The notes under the pieces are model-generated. The model had not been told where the DNA came from and searched no databases. It was given only the letters and a program-made list of their open reading frames with translations. From assembly GCF_042649585.1 (NCBI RefSeq), contig NZ_JBHRZM010000001.1, positions 124,001 through 188,000 of the forward strand: a DNA stretch of 64,000 nt. The letters run 5' to 3'. Of the stretch, positions 26,045 to 34,948 are shown piece by piece (within the stretch, counting starts at the first letter, position 1; the number at the start of each line of letters is the position of its first letter). The position numbers and the translations under genes are program-made. The DNA comes from Helicobacter_F equorum. GTDB lineage: Bacteria; Campylobacterota; Campylobacteria; Campylobacterales; Helicobacteraceae.

Positions 26045-26054
26045 TGTATCGCTC

Positions 26055-26504
26055 CTAAAATTGATTTTTCATACTTTGTGGTTGTTGTGTGCGTTGTAGA
26101 AAATAGCTCTGTATTGTTTTGTCTGGCTTTTGGTGCAAAACATCACGCTTAATGAGTCTAAAAAATAATGCTATGGGCGTAAAAATCCCAAAAAATAAAA
26201 TTGCTAAAATAGTTCGTGAAATCACAAATCCTATCGTTTCACCTAAAAGAATCCAAAGCCTATAAAAGGGCACAATAACACGTGGTATGCATATAAGCAC
26301 AATACTTACAATACAAGCAATAATTGCCCATAATCTAGGGGTTGTGTGAGGATCTCTAAAAAGTGGGAATATGGCTATGAGCATAAAGATTCCTGTCCAT
26401 ATTGCAAGAAATATGCGTAGATCCTTTGTGCTTACTTCATGAGATTTTATGGCTTTACAATGCTTCAAGGTTTGTGTATTTGATTGGTGTAAATTTTGTG
26501 TCAT
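26055..26504 (-). CDS. SxtJ-family membrane protein
   Basis: A 149-residue membrane protein with a polar N-terminus (about 30 residues), two helices at about 32-72, then a third hydrophobic stretch with ISRTILAILFFGIFTPIAL and the conserved FFRLIKRDVLHQKP, which is the SxtJ-family end (FxRLxGRDPL-like). SxtJ proteins accompany carbamoyltransferases in saxitoxin and many polysaccharide clusters; their biochemical role is unsettled. The start overlaps the SGNH gene stop by 4 bases, which supports one operon. Confidence 0.8.
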   Translation of the reverse strand: MTQNLHQSNTQTLKHCKAIKSHEVSTKDLRIFLAIWTGIFMLIAIFPLFRDPHTTPRLWAIIACIVSIVLICIPRVIVPFYRLWILLGETIGFVISRTILAILFFGIFTPIALFFRLIKRDVLHQKPDKTIQSYFLQRTQQPQSMKNQF

Positions 26505-27745
26505 TGTATCTCCTTGGTGTGTGCTTGGCGTGTAGTAATCTCTCCACTTTGAATCTTGTGTGCCAAAAATTTTGCAATGCGTTCATTGGCTAAAGCATTT
26601 GGGTGTGTATCACAGGCATGCAGTGCATATTGCAAACGATTATGTGTGTATTGCGGTAAGATCTCACTAACTAAAAATGTATCAATGTCTTGATGAGTAA
26701 GCCACTCAACAATAGCTTGGGATTCTGCAATTTCTGTGTCATCGCTTAAATTGTTGGCATCCCATAATAGAAGATGCAGTTCTGTATGAAATTGCATTTG
26801 CAATAAAGAATTCATCTCTTGCAAAATAGCAAAATAAAGTTCATTATATTGTTTATTGTATGTATATCTTGGGAGCAAGATCTTAAAAAGATAACTTTTA
26901 TTTTTTAGTATTGTAAAAATTTTATTATGAATTTTGGTCCAAAATGTTTTGTGTTCATTTGTCCAAGTGAGCGTATTTCCCAATTGAAACCTTGGTGCAT
27001 TCAGGTCTTCCCAATCACTAAAACCATTTGCTCTTCTGATATGTCCAGGTATGCTTTCATAAAAAATAGTATAATCCTTACAATCTCGTGTAATGCGCAT
27101 CACTTCCCCATTTTTTAATAAAGCTAAAGCCTGATGGTTGCCATATCCATGAAATCCAAAATTAAAAACTTTAAAATTTAGATCTTGATTTAAAAAGTAG
27201 GGCAATGTTTGGTCGTCATTTAATCCTTCACCAATGGTAAAGCTATCACCAAAAAAAATGAGACAATGTGTCGAATCTAAGTTAGAATTTGGTGTTTTTC
27301 GATAGCCAAAATCGTTAGTTGTGTATGTCACATTATAGATTAAATCTTTATCATTTGTTTTGATAGAAGTCGCACGTGTATCAGAAATTGCTTTATAACC
27401 TGTGATGTGATCAGATGTAAAGTAATCACTTATATAAGTGCCAGAACTTTGTATGTGACATTGTGTTGGTAGAGATTGTAGTGTTTTTATATAACCCCAC
27501 ATTTCCCCAATGCTTAAACACAATGGTAGCACACTTACATAGGCATAGACAAGTTTTTTCTTGGAGTCTTTGAGTGCTTTGATGCTCATCATCACAAAAA
27601 AGACAAACCAATATAGCCCAATCCATGCAAATGGCACGATTTGTATCCCAAGATTTCTCTCTATCACACCCGCAAGCTTTAGCACTATAGGTATAAATAT
27701 AATACCAAGTATTATCCAAGATAGCCAATATTTTACAATTTTCAT
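26501..27745 (-). CDS. Membrane-anchored SGNH/GDSL hydrolase-like protein
   Basis: A 414-residue protein. Three hydrophobic helices span about 5-90 and anchor it. A soluble domain follows with the GDS block CLIFFGDSFTIGEG (probable nucleophile Ser), the block II-like FNFGFHGYGNHQ, and near the C-terminus DTHPNALANERIA, which supplies the Asp-x-x-His pair of SGNH hydrolases. Such proteins often add or remove acyl groups on surface glycans. It lies 46 bases after the carbamoyltransferase and overlaps the SxtJ-like gene. The substrate is unknown; the context suggests the same glycan as the carbamoyltransferase. Confidence 0.8.
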   Translation of the reverse strand: MKIVKYWLSWIILGIIFIPIVLKLAGVIERNLGIQIVPFAWIGLYWFVFFVMMSIKALKDSKKKLVYAYVSVLPLCLSIGEMWGYIKTLQSLPTQCHIQSSGTYISDYFTSDHITGYKAISDTRATSIKTNDKDLIYNVTYTTNDFGYRKTPNSNLDSTHCLIFFGDSFTIGEGLNDDQTLPYFLNQDLNFKVFNFGFHGYGNHQALALLKNGEVMRITRDCKDYTIFYESIPGHIRRANGFSDWEDLNAPRFQLGNTLTWTNEHKTFWTKIHNKIFTILKNKSYLFKILLPRYTYNKQYNELYFAILQEMNSLLQMQFHTELHLLLWDANNLSDDTEIAESQAIVEWLTHQDIDTFLVSEILPQYTHNRLQYALHACDTHPNALANERIAKFLAHKIQSGEITTRQAHTKEIQ

Positions 27746-27791
27746 TTTCTCTCCTTTTTAAAATTTATGGGTTTGCTAGAAGTTTGTAGCT

Positions 27792-29745
27792 TTAATCTAG
27801 CTCATAGGAATCTTTTAGATTTTGAAACTTGGTTTTGTTTTCTTGGGTTTGGGCATCTTTGTATAATACAAAGTTTTCAATCACCAACATATCCATTTCT
27901 GTCCCCATAAAGCATCTAAAGCTATCCATTGGGCTACAGACGATAGGTTCACCCCGAACATTAAAACTTGTATTAACAAGCACTGGGCAAGAAGTAAGCT
28001 CATAAAACCTCTGCAAAAGTGCGTAATATTTAGGGTTTGTTCCTTTATGCACGCTTTGAATTCTCGCAGAATAATCTATATGTGTAACACTTGGAATTTC
28101 GCTACGCACGACATTTAGCTTTTGAATTCCAAAGAGTTTTGTATCAGATTCACTTACAGGATAGCATTTACTTGGTTGCACAGGTGCCACAAGAAGCATA
28201 TAAGGTGAGGCACAATCTAGTTCAAACCATTCGCCAATATGTGAATCTAGGACACTAGGCGCAAATGGTCGAAAGGATTCGCGATATTTAATTTTTAGAT
28301 TCATTGTTTTTTGCATAGTGGTATTGCGCGGATCACCAATAATCGACCTCGCTCCAAGTGCACGAGGTCCAAATTCGCAACGCCCTTGATGCCACCCTAT
28401 GACTTTTCCTTCATTTAAAGCTTGTGCTGTAAGATTTATGAGGTTTTCAAAGCTGTGTCGTTCATAAACTGCACCTTGGGCTTTAAGTGTAGATTCAACT
28501 TCATTGTCATCATAGCCTACACCTAAATATGAGCCTTGCATAGAATCTGCATTATTTGGATGGCGTTGGTTACGACACTCAAGGTAATAAAACGCCATAG
28601 CACACCCAAGTGCATTTCCAGCATCCCCACTAGCAGGCTGAATCCAGAGATTTTCCAAAAGCCCTTCGGCTTTGAGCTGTTTATACATTTTGCCATTGCC
28701 TACACAATTTAATGCTACACCACCGCTTAAAACAAGATTTTTAGAGTTTGTATGTCGTAATGTATGTCGGGCAAGCTTGAGCATTACTTCTTCTGTAACA
28801 ACTTGGATAGATGCCGCAAGATCAAAATGAGCTTGAGTTAGAGTAGATTCGGCAGTGCGTTTTTGATGTGAAAAAAGTTCATCAAAGGCTTTATTGGTCA
28901 TTTTAAGTCCATATGTATAAGAAAAATAGTGCATATTGAGTGCAAAACTCCCATCATCTTTAATGTCGATAAGATAAGATTTGATGAGATCTGCATATTT
29001 TGGTTGACCATATGGAGCTAAACCCATAACTTTATATTCTCCCGAATTGACCTTAAACCCTGTGTAGTAGGTAAAGGCTGAATAGAGTAACCCTAAAGAA
29101 TGCGGAAAATGAAGCTCTTGATAAATTTGTATATTATTGCCCTTACCCTTAGCGATAGTTGTAGTACTCCACTCACCAACACCATCCATAACCAAAATAG
29201 CAGATTCATCAAATGGACTAGGATAAAAGGCACTTGCAGCGTGACTAATATGATGTTCACTAAAATACAGATTATGATAAACTTTTTGTTTGAATGCCTT
29301 AATTTGGGATTTTGATTTATGTGGATAGAGCTCACTATACACAGAGGCAAGTTCGCGCACAAGGGTTTCTTTGAGAAATAATTTATCTTTAAGCCAAATG
29401 GGAATTGCTTTAAGAAAGCTAAAAAACCCTTTTGGAGCAGTAGTAAGGTAAGTTTCCAAAAGTCGTTCAAACTTTAAAAATGGTTTGTCATAGAAAACAA
29501 AAGCATCAATACAATCCAATAAGCAATCTTGAGAGAAATTTAAGACAGCGTGCTTATGCTCCCCCCCCCCCATTTACATTTTTAGTAAGAAATGTAGAGG
29601 CATTTTGGATGGAAAGTCTTGGAAATCGTTCATCACCTTTTTTGCGAGAAAGTCTTTCTTCTTGGATAGCAAAGAGGATCTTATCGTCTTCTAGTAGAGC
29701 TATCGCACTATCATGGTAGTATGCCGATATACCTAAGATAAGCAT
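27792..29745 (-). CDS. Phase-variable carbamoyltransferase (NodU/TobZ family), frame OFF
   Basis: Carbamoyltransferases of this family move a carbamoyl group from carbamoyl phosphate to a sugar hydroxyl. The first 63 codons (MLILGISAYYHDSAIALLED, FAIQEERLSRKKGDERFP) run into eleven G and stop two codons later. With ten G the frame continues into EHKHAVLNFSQD and is open to 27792: 650 residues, normal for the family. The adenylation-type N-domain has FSEHHISHAASAFYPS, VMDGVGEWSTT and GEYKVMGLAPYG; the C-domain has LSGGVALNCVGNGK, GCEFGPRALGARSI-like GRCEFGPRALGARS, FAPSVL and LVNTSFNVRGEPIV. Neighbours are SGNH, SxtJ and DUF5989 proteins. The acceptor glycan is unknown; a surface polysaccharide or glycolipid is inferred. 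Confidence 0.88.
29561..29571 (-). repeat. Poly-G contingency tract (G11) in the carbamoyltransferase gene
   Basis: Eleven C on the plus strand. Ten G put NGGG and EHKHAVL in one frame; eleven G give GGGGA and a stop. The tract sits at codons 59-62, in a surface loop of the N-terminal domain by position. Confidence 0.95.
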
Positions 29746-29892
29746 GAATATCCTTTTAAGAAAATCTTTAAAAATGGAGATTATAGCATATGGTGATGTA
29801 GTCCATGCTTAATTGCGTGAGTCTACTAGATTCTAATTGTATTGGGATTTGAGATGTATGTAATATAAAAGAAGATGGTAAAACACATGCTA

Positions 29893-29968
29893 TGGTGGAG
29901 TGTAGGGGGTTCGAACCCCTGACCTCAACGCTGCCAGCGTTGCGCTCTCCCAACTGAGCTAACACCCC
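29893..29968 (-). tRNA. tRNA-Ala, anticodon GGC
   Basis: A full cloverleaf of 76 bases. Acceptor GGGGTGT/ACACTCC, D arm AGCTCAGTTGGGAGAGC, anticodon stem CAACG/CGTTG with loop CTGGCAG (GGC), T loop TTCGAAC, encoded CCA. It stands alone between plsC and the carbamoyltransferase; no gene lies in 29746-29892. Confidence 0.96.
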
Positions 29969-30009
29969 AAATAAAAGACGATTATAGCCATAAAGACTTT
30001 AAAGACATA

Positions 30010-30714
30010 TTAAGGGTTTGAATTGCATTGTGCATAGTGTTTGGCATATGTTTCTTGCATGAGAGATTCTAGTTTTTCATACCATTGCGGATCGTTAAAA
30101 TCTGGCGTAAAAGATTCAAGTATAACCATACGTGCCTTGTTTGTGTGTGAGGAAATGGGTGATGTGTCATACATTTTGCGTGTGTTGATAAGTAAGATAG
30201 GTTGAATCTTTAAGTTAAGTTTTTGGGCGAGAATCTTTGCTCCGGGTTTAAACGGGAGTAATTTTTCGTTGCCTCTACCCCTCGTGCCTTCCGGGAATAT
30301 AACAATAGGGCGATTTTGGGCTAGTTTTTCTTTGGCTTGTTTGAGGAGAAAAATAATACCATTTTTATCTTCTCTATCTATCAAGATCATTTCAGGTAGG
30401 GTAAGTGCAAGTCCATAGAGTGGAATCTCACCTAATTGTTTTTTTGCCACCCAACAAATATTGCTTGGGTGGAAGCCCTCTAAAAACATAATATCATTGA
30501 CGCTTTGGTGATTTAACACAATAAGTTGCACACTCGTATCAAATTCCCCTATGCAATCCATATGAAAGCCATTGAGAGTGTAAAAATAACGGCATTGTAA
30601 TCGGGCTTTTCTCCCGTTTTGATGATGGCGTGTCCAATAGATTTGCAAAATGATTATTGGAAGATATAGGGCAATAAGCGCTGTAGCGAAAAGACCCTTA
30701 ATTTTTGCTAACAT
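30010..30714 (-). CDS. plsC: 1-acyl-sn-glycerol-3-phosphate acyltransferase
   Basis: PlsC acylates lysophosphatidic acid to phosphatidic acid at the inner membrane. The 234-residue protein has an N-terminal hydrophobic helix (LFATALIALYLPIIILQIYW), the catalytic NHQSVND (HxxxxD) at about 70, and FPEGTRGRG at about 141, plus the third motif region around ILLINTRKM. I chose ATG 30714, with AGGAG 5 bases before; a GTG lies two codons upstream. The start overlaps the end of the upstream BatD-like gene. Confidence 0.93.
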   Translation of the reverse strand: MLAKIKGLFATALIALYLPIIILQIYWTRHHQNGRKARLQCRYFYTLNGFHMDCIGEFDTSVQLIVLNHQSVNDIMFLEGFHPSNICWVAKKQLGEIPLYGLALTLPEMILIDREDKNGIIFLLKQAKEKLAQNRPIVIFPEGTRGRGNEKLLPFKPGAKILAQKLNLKIQPILLINTRKMYDTSPISSHTNKARMVILESFTPDFNDPQWYEKLESLMQETYAKHYAQCNSNP

Positions 30715-31846
30715 ATTCACTCCTTACCCAACCAATTTGAGAATCTCCTATAAGCACTTTATGTAACAATACGCTTTGTCCTTGCAGATCCATTTTTCGT
30801 TCTCCTACAATTTGTATGGGTATATCAGATTCTGCTACACGCACAATTGTTGAATCTTTCATCGGTAATATGCTTACTGATGCCCCAGATTTAAGCGTGC
30901 CATAGCTATTGCTAAATGCAAGGCTATAGATTAAAATCCCACACAACAACGCCACAATAAACAAAAAGATTGTATAGCGTTTCCAAAGAAATAGCCCCAA
31001 AAAGAGGATAATCAATACACCAATAATTACAAGCTTAAAGAATGCGTAACTTGCCTTGGGATTGAGATCGCTTTGTGTGCTTACAAGCTCGGAATTTACC
31101 ACAACAATAGGGATATTCACGCTTTCAAAGCGACGCACATCGGAATTAAAATATTCAAATGAAAGCTCACGTAAACTTTTTGGGACTATCACATAATACA
31201 CCCCATACATACCGCCGTTGCGTTGGCTTAGCTCTTCAAAGCCTTGTGTCTCAAAGCCTTTGATATTCATATCTTTTAGGTTTTGGGATTGCATTTCAAA
31301 TTCAAAGACTATGATATTATGCAATTCATCATAGTTTTGGCTTTTGTTTCGTAAGAGCTTGAAGTCTTTACCTAAAATTCCTGCGTATCGGGCATTGCTT
31401 CCTAAATCGATCACATTAAGCGCAATAGAATCTACGCGCACTTGCTCTTCATAGCTTCCATCCGCGGATACGGCTACTACATTGAGTGCAGGTATTGTTG
31501 CAGATGAGGCTTTTAGCTTAAAAACATAGGTGGTTTGCAGGTGTTGAGAATCTACATTTTTCCAAGTTGCATTTTTGTTTTTGAGCTCAACTTTGTCTTT
31601 GGGGCTTTTTTCAAAATTGCTTCCCTTGAGACTTGCTCCGGCAAAAAGTGAAGCCTCATATACTATAGATATCTCTTGCCCAACATAAAATGTCTGATCT
31701 TGGAGGGTTTGAGTGGCACTAAGGGCTTTTGCATAAACAATTTTTGGAGATGTCGTGAGGTCTTGGTCTGCCTGTGTGTCTATGGCTACAATAATGCCTA
31801 TGATGAAAAAAAAGCTTAGCAAGGCTTTAGAAAATAATTGCATCAT
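30698..31846 (-). CDS. Membrane-anchored exported protein with BatD-like and SH3-like parts
   Basis: I do not recognise a named gene. The 382-residue protein has a hydrophobic signal/anchor (LLSFFFIIGIIVAID), a beta-rich periplasmic region (about 35-260) resembling BatD/oxygen-tolerance type folds (TFYVGQEISIVYEASLF, TTYVFKLKASSATIP), two close membrane helices at about 268-315 (LVIIGVLIILFLGLFLW, IFLFIVALLCGILIY), and a C-terminal part (LKSGASVSILPMKDSTIVRV, IGWVRSEYV) with an SH3-like pattern. It lies 21 bases after purQ and overlaps plsC, so it is co-transcribed with purine and lipid genes. An envelope function is inferred. Confidence 0.65.
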   Translation of the reverse strand: MMQLFSKALLSFFFIIGIIVAIDTQADQDLTTSPKIVYAKALSATQTLQDQTFYVGQEISIVYEASLFAGASLKGSNFEKSPKDKVELKNKNATWKNVDSQHLQTTYVFKLKASSATIPALNVVAVSADGSYEEQVRVDSIALNVIDLGSNARYAGILGKDFKLLRNKSQNYDELHNIIVFEFEMQSQNLKDMNIKGFETQGFEELSQRNGGMYGVYYVIVPKSLRELSFEYFNSDVRRFESVNIPIVVVNSELVSTQSDLNPKASYAFFKLVIIGVLIILFLGLFLWKRYTIFLFIVALLCGILIYSLAFSNSYGTLKSGASVSILPMKDSTIVRVAESDIPIQIVGERKMDLQGQSVLLHKVLIGDSQIGWVRSEYVSKN

Positions 31847-31867
31847 TACCTTCCTAATATTTTAATA

Positions 31868-32530
31868 TTACAATGCTGCGTGATAAAGGCTTGCAAGCAT
31901 CTCTAAGCCATCAACTCCACCTAAGAGATTTTCTATTGCACGTTCTGGATGAGGCATAAGCCCAAAGACATTTTTTTGTTCATTACAGATTCCTGCTATA
32001 TCCGCTACAGATCCGTTTGGGTTATCAACATATGTAAGCAGAATCTGATCGTTTTTTTGTAATGCGTGTAAAGACTGATCATCAATAAAATAGCAACCAT
32101 CGGCATGTGCGATTGGTAGAGAAATGACACTTTCTTTTTGGTAATGAGATAAAAATGCGTTGTTAGTGTTTTTTACATAAAGTTTTTGATTTTGGCTAAT
32201 AAAATGTAGTGAATTATTGCGTTTAAGCACTCCGGGTAGAAGTCTCGCTTCACATAGAATCTGAAAGCCATTGCAGATTCCAAGCACATAGCCACCCTGC
32301 ATAGCAAACTCGCGTACCGCCTGCATAATAGGAGAAAATCTCGCTATAGCCCCACTCCGCAAATAATCTCCATAACTAAAGCCACCAGGCACAATTACTA
32401 GTTTTGTATCTTTGGGTAATACCTGATCTTGATGCCATACGATTGTATGGGGTGCTCCTATGCATTTGTAAGCATATGCCATGTCCATTTCACAATTTGT
32501 CCCAGGAAATTGAAGTATCGCAACGCTCAT
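31868..32530 (-). CDS. purQ: Phosphoribosylformylglycinamidine synthase, glutaminase subunit PurQ
   Basis: PurQ supplies ammonia for FGAM synthesis with PurL and PurS in purine biosynthesis. The 220 residues have PGTNCEMDM near the start, PGGFSYGDYLRSGA, the nucleophile Cys in VLGICNGFQIL, and His-Glu in LMPHPERAIE. The ATG follows directly on the purS stop (TAAATG). purL is not in the window. Confidence 0.96.
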   Translation of the reverse strand: MSVAILQFPGTNCEMDMAYAYKCIGAPHTIVWHQDQVLPKDTKLVIVPGGFSYGDYLRSGAIARFSPIMQAVREFAMQGGYVLGICNGFQILCEARLLPGVLKRNNSLHFISQNQKLYVKNTNNAFLSHYQKESVISLPIAHADGCYFIDDQSLHALQKNDQILLTYVDNPNGSVADIAGICNEQKNVFGLMPHPERAIENLLGGVDGLEMLASLYHAAL

Positions 32531-32770
32531 TTATTTTCTCATCACCTCAAAGTCTTCTATAACCGTGTTTGCCAAGAGTTCTTGACACATTTTTTCTACT
32601 TGCACAATCGCATAAGATTCATCTTGAGAATCTATATCTAGCACGATTTCTTTAGCCATTTTGACACTTCTTACATCACTAAAATTATGATCCAAAAGTG
32701 CGTGATGAATGGCTTTAGCCTGTGGATCTAAGACACCATTTTTTAAAGTAATGAGGGCTTTTATTTCCAT
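32531..32770 (-). CDS. purS: Phosphoribosylformylglycinamidine synthase subunit PurS
   Basis: A 79-residue small subunit that links PurQ to PurL in the three-part FGAM synthase. MEIKALITLKNGVLDPQAKA and the end ANTVIEDFEVM match the family. It lies between purC and purQ with 9-base and zero-base gaps, the common order in bacteria with split FGAM synthase. Confidence 0.95.
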   Translation of the reverse strand: MEIKALITLKNGVLDPQAKAIHHALLDHNFSDVRSVKMAKEIVLDIDSQDESYAIVQVEKMCQELLANTVIEDFEVMRK

Positions 32771-32779
32771 ATATAATCC

Positions 32780-33493
32780 TTACTTTTGCAAAATTCGTTT
32801 TAAAACTTCCTCATACGCTACTTTTACGCTACCGAGATTTTGACGGAATCTATCTTTATCAAGTTTGTCATTTGTATCTTTATCCCAGAATCTACAACTA
32901 TCAGGGCTAATCTCATCAGCAAGTAAAATATTACCCTCGCTGTCTTTACCAAATTCAAGCTTGAAGTCAATAAGGCGGAGGTTGCGTGTGATGAAAAATT
33001 CACTTAGTATTTGATTAATCTTGCGTGCTTGTGTGCGTAAAAAATCTAGCTCTGTTGTGTCTTGTGTGATATTTAAAATTTTGCAATGTTCGTCATTAAT
33101 GATAGGATCACCAAGCGCATCGTCTTTGTAATAAAATTCCACAAGGGCAAAAGGCAAAATTTTCCCTTCTTCTATACCTAAGCGTTTTGTTAGCGAACCT
33201 GTAGCGACATTGCGCACCACAACTTCTATGGGAATAATTTGCACTTTTTTGCAAAACATATGTGTAGAATCTAATTTTTTGATAAAATGTGTTTGTATGC
33301 CATTTTGGATTAAAAGTTCAAAAATCGCAGTGCTAATCTCACAATTAAGCGCACCCTTACCTTGTTCAGAACCTTTTTTTTCAGCGTTAAAGGCGGTTAA
33401 ATCATCTTTAAATTCTACAAGCACCTCTTGAGGATTGTTTGTAAGAAAAAGTTTCTTGCCCTTACCCTCATACAGCATTTGTTGTGTATCCAT
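32780..33493 (-). CDS. purC: SAICAR synthetase (PurC)
   Basis: PurC joins CAIR and aspartate in purine synthesis. The 237-residue protein has YEGKGKKLFLTNN, FKDDLTAFNAEKKG, the conserved PIEVVVRNVATGSL (signature 1) and LIDFKLEFGKD plus LADEISPDSCRFWD (signature 2). AAAAGGAGCGCATT precedes the ATG. ctpA is 21 bases upstream. H. pylori lacks de novo purine synthesis, so this points to a different Helicobacter. Confidence 0.96.
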   Translation of the reverse strand: MDTQQMLYEGKGKKLFLTNNPQEVLVEFKDDLTAFNAEKKGSEQGKGALNCEISTAIFELLIQNGIQTHFIKKLDSTHMFCKKVQIIPIEVVVRNVATGSLTKRLGIEEGKILPFALVEFYYKDDALGDPIINDEHCKILNITQDTTELDFLRTQARKINQILSEFFITRNLRLIDFKLEFGKDSEGNILLADEISPDSCRFWDKDTNDKLDKDRFRQNLGSVKVAYEEVLKRILQK

Positions 33494-33514
33494 AATGCGC
33501 TCCTTTTGGTTATG

Positions 33515-34801
33515 TTATTGTTTTGGTTTAAAGATATTCCAAGCTTTTAGAATATCTATTGCGGTTTTAAGCTGAATGTCTTTATATATGTCTTCTTGTG
33601 TGAAGCTTGCATTTTTTGTTGTATTTTTAGAATCTGCTGGTGCTTTTTCTTGGATTTTTTCTAATTCACCTTTTAAATGTCGCTTTAGATCGGCTTCTTT
33701 AAGTGAGAAATTATTGTCATTTTCTGGCACACTGCCTGGATATACGACGACATCTGGTTGGATTCCAACAGCTTGAATTGTCCTACCACTTGGGAGATAA
33801 TATTTTGCGATTGTGAGTTTTATACCTTCATTATTATCAAGCTTAATAACCATTTGCACGCTACCCTTACCAAATGTCTGTTCACCTACAAGCACTGCTC
33901 TGCTGTGATCTTGTAATGCTCCCGCGACAATCTCACTTGCACTTGCGCTTCCACCATTGACAAGCACGACAAGTGGCACATCAGCGTATGGTGCGCTACC
34001 ATTGGCTTTAAACTCTATATTTTCGCCTTTATTGCGTCCTTTTTGTGAGACAATAACACCATTTTTGATAAAGAGTTTTGAGAGATCCACGGCTTGATCG
34101 AGCAAACCCCCGGGATTAGAACGTAAATCTAGCACAATGCCATCAACTTTGCCTAGTGATTTCAAGCCATTTTTCACTTCAAGGGTTACGTTTTTATCAA
34201 ATGAATTGACACGCACATAGGCAAAATTTGTTTCATTAATACCGCGCACTTTGACAGATTCTACACGAATAATGTCTCTTGTAAGCTGGACAACTATAGG
34301 TTTTGGCTCACCACTTCTTACAAGCGTAAGTTCAAGCTTTGTTTTTGGCTTACCGCGCATGAGATTTACCGCATCATCAATATTCATATTAAGTGCGGTT
34401 TCATTATTGATTTTTAGGATTACATCACCACTTTTTATACCTGCTTTGAATGCTGGAGTATCATCAATAGGGGCGATGACGGTTAGGGCTCCATCTTTCA
34501 TACCAAGTGTGATACCTATTCCTCCAAATTCTCCCTCGGTTTGCGATCGTAAGTCATCAAATTTTTTCTTATCAAGGTAGGCAGAATGTGCATCGAGGTT
34601 GCTTAAAAGCCCATCTATGGCTTTATTAATAATTTCATCAATTTGCACTCCATCAACATAGTTTTCTTCTATGACATTAATAACTTTGCGTAGTTTTTTA
34701 TGTGCATCAAGCCTATTTTGCTCTTTATTATCTGCACCAAATACAATCCCAAATCCAAGCACACAGCACACACAAAGCAATAATATCTTTTGGTATTTCA
34801 T
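33515..34801 (-). CDS. ctpA: C-terminal processing peptidase, S41 family
   Basis: A periplasmic serine protease of 428 residues that trims envelope proteins. It has a signal peptide (ILLLCVCCVLGFGIVFGA), the N-terminal helical part with IEENYVDGVQIDE, a PDZ domain at about 95-180 (GGIGITLGMKDGALTV, AFKAGIKSGDVILKIN), and the protease core with LDLRSNPGGLLDQAV, the nucleophile Ser in NGGSASASEIVAGAL and the Lys base in FGKGSVQ. I chose ATG 34801, with GAGG before it; the codon upstream is TTG. It heads the ctpA-pur-plsC run. Confidence 0.94.
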   Translation of the reverse strand: MKYQKILLLCVCCVLGFGIVFGADNKEQNRLDAHKKLRKVINVIEENYVDGVQIDEIINKAIDGLLSNLDAHSAYLDKKKFDDLRSQTEGEFGGIGITLGMKDGALTVIAPIDDTPAFKAGIKSGDVILKINNETALNMNIDDAVNLMRGKPKTKLELTLVRSGEPKPIVVQLTRDIIRVESVKVRGINETNFAYVRVNSFDKNVTLEVKNGLKSLGKVDGIVLDLRSNPGGLLDQAVDLSKLFIKNGVIVSQKGRNKGENIEFKANGSAPYADVPLVVLVNGGSASASEIVAGALQDHSRAVLVGEQTFGKGSVQMVIKLDNNEGIKLTIAKYYLPSGRTIQAVGIQPDVVVYPGSVPENDNNFSLKEADLKRHLKGELEKIQEKAPADSKNTTKNASFTQEDIYKDIQLKTAIDILKAWNIFKPKQ

Positions 34802-34909
34802 CAATCCTCACCTCTATTTTTTCGTTCTGTAACCTAAAGATTCTAAAAAATTTAGACTTTAGATTCTATCAAAAATTCTCTATTTTTCAGTAAATACTCA
34901 TTTTTTTGC

Positions 34910-34915
34910 TATAAT
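34910..34915 (+). promoter_or_regulatory. Probable -10 box of cdsA-dxr
   Basis: TATAAT in TTTGCTATAATCC, a strong TGnTATAAT-like element 34 bases before the cdsA start, in the 147-base divergent gap with ctpA. Confidence 0.55.
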
Positions 34916-34948
34916 CCAAAACATAGCACATTTCAAATAAGGAATACT

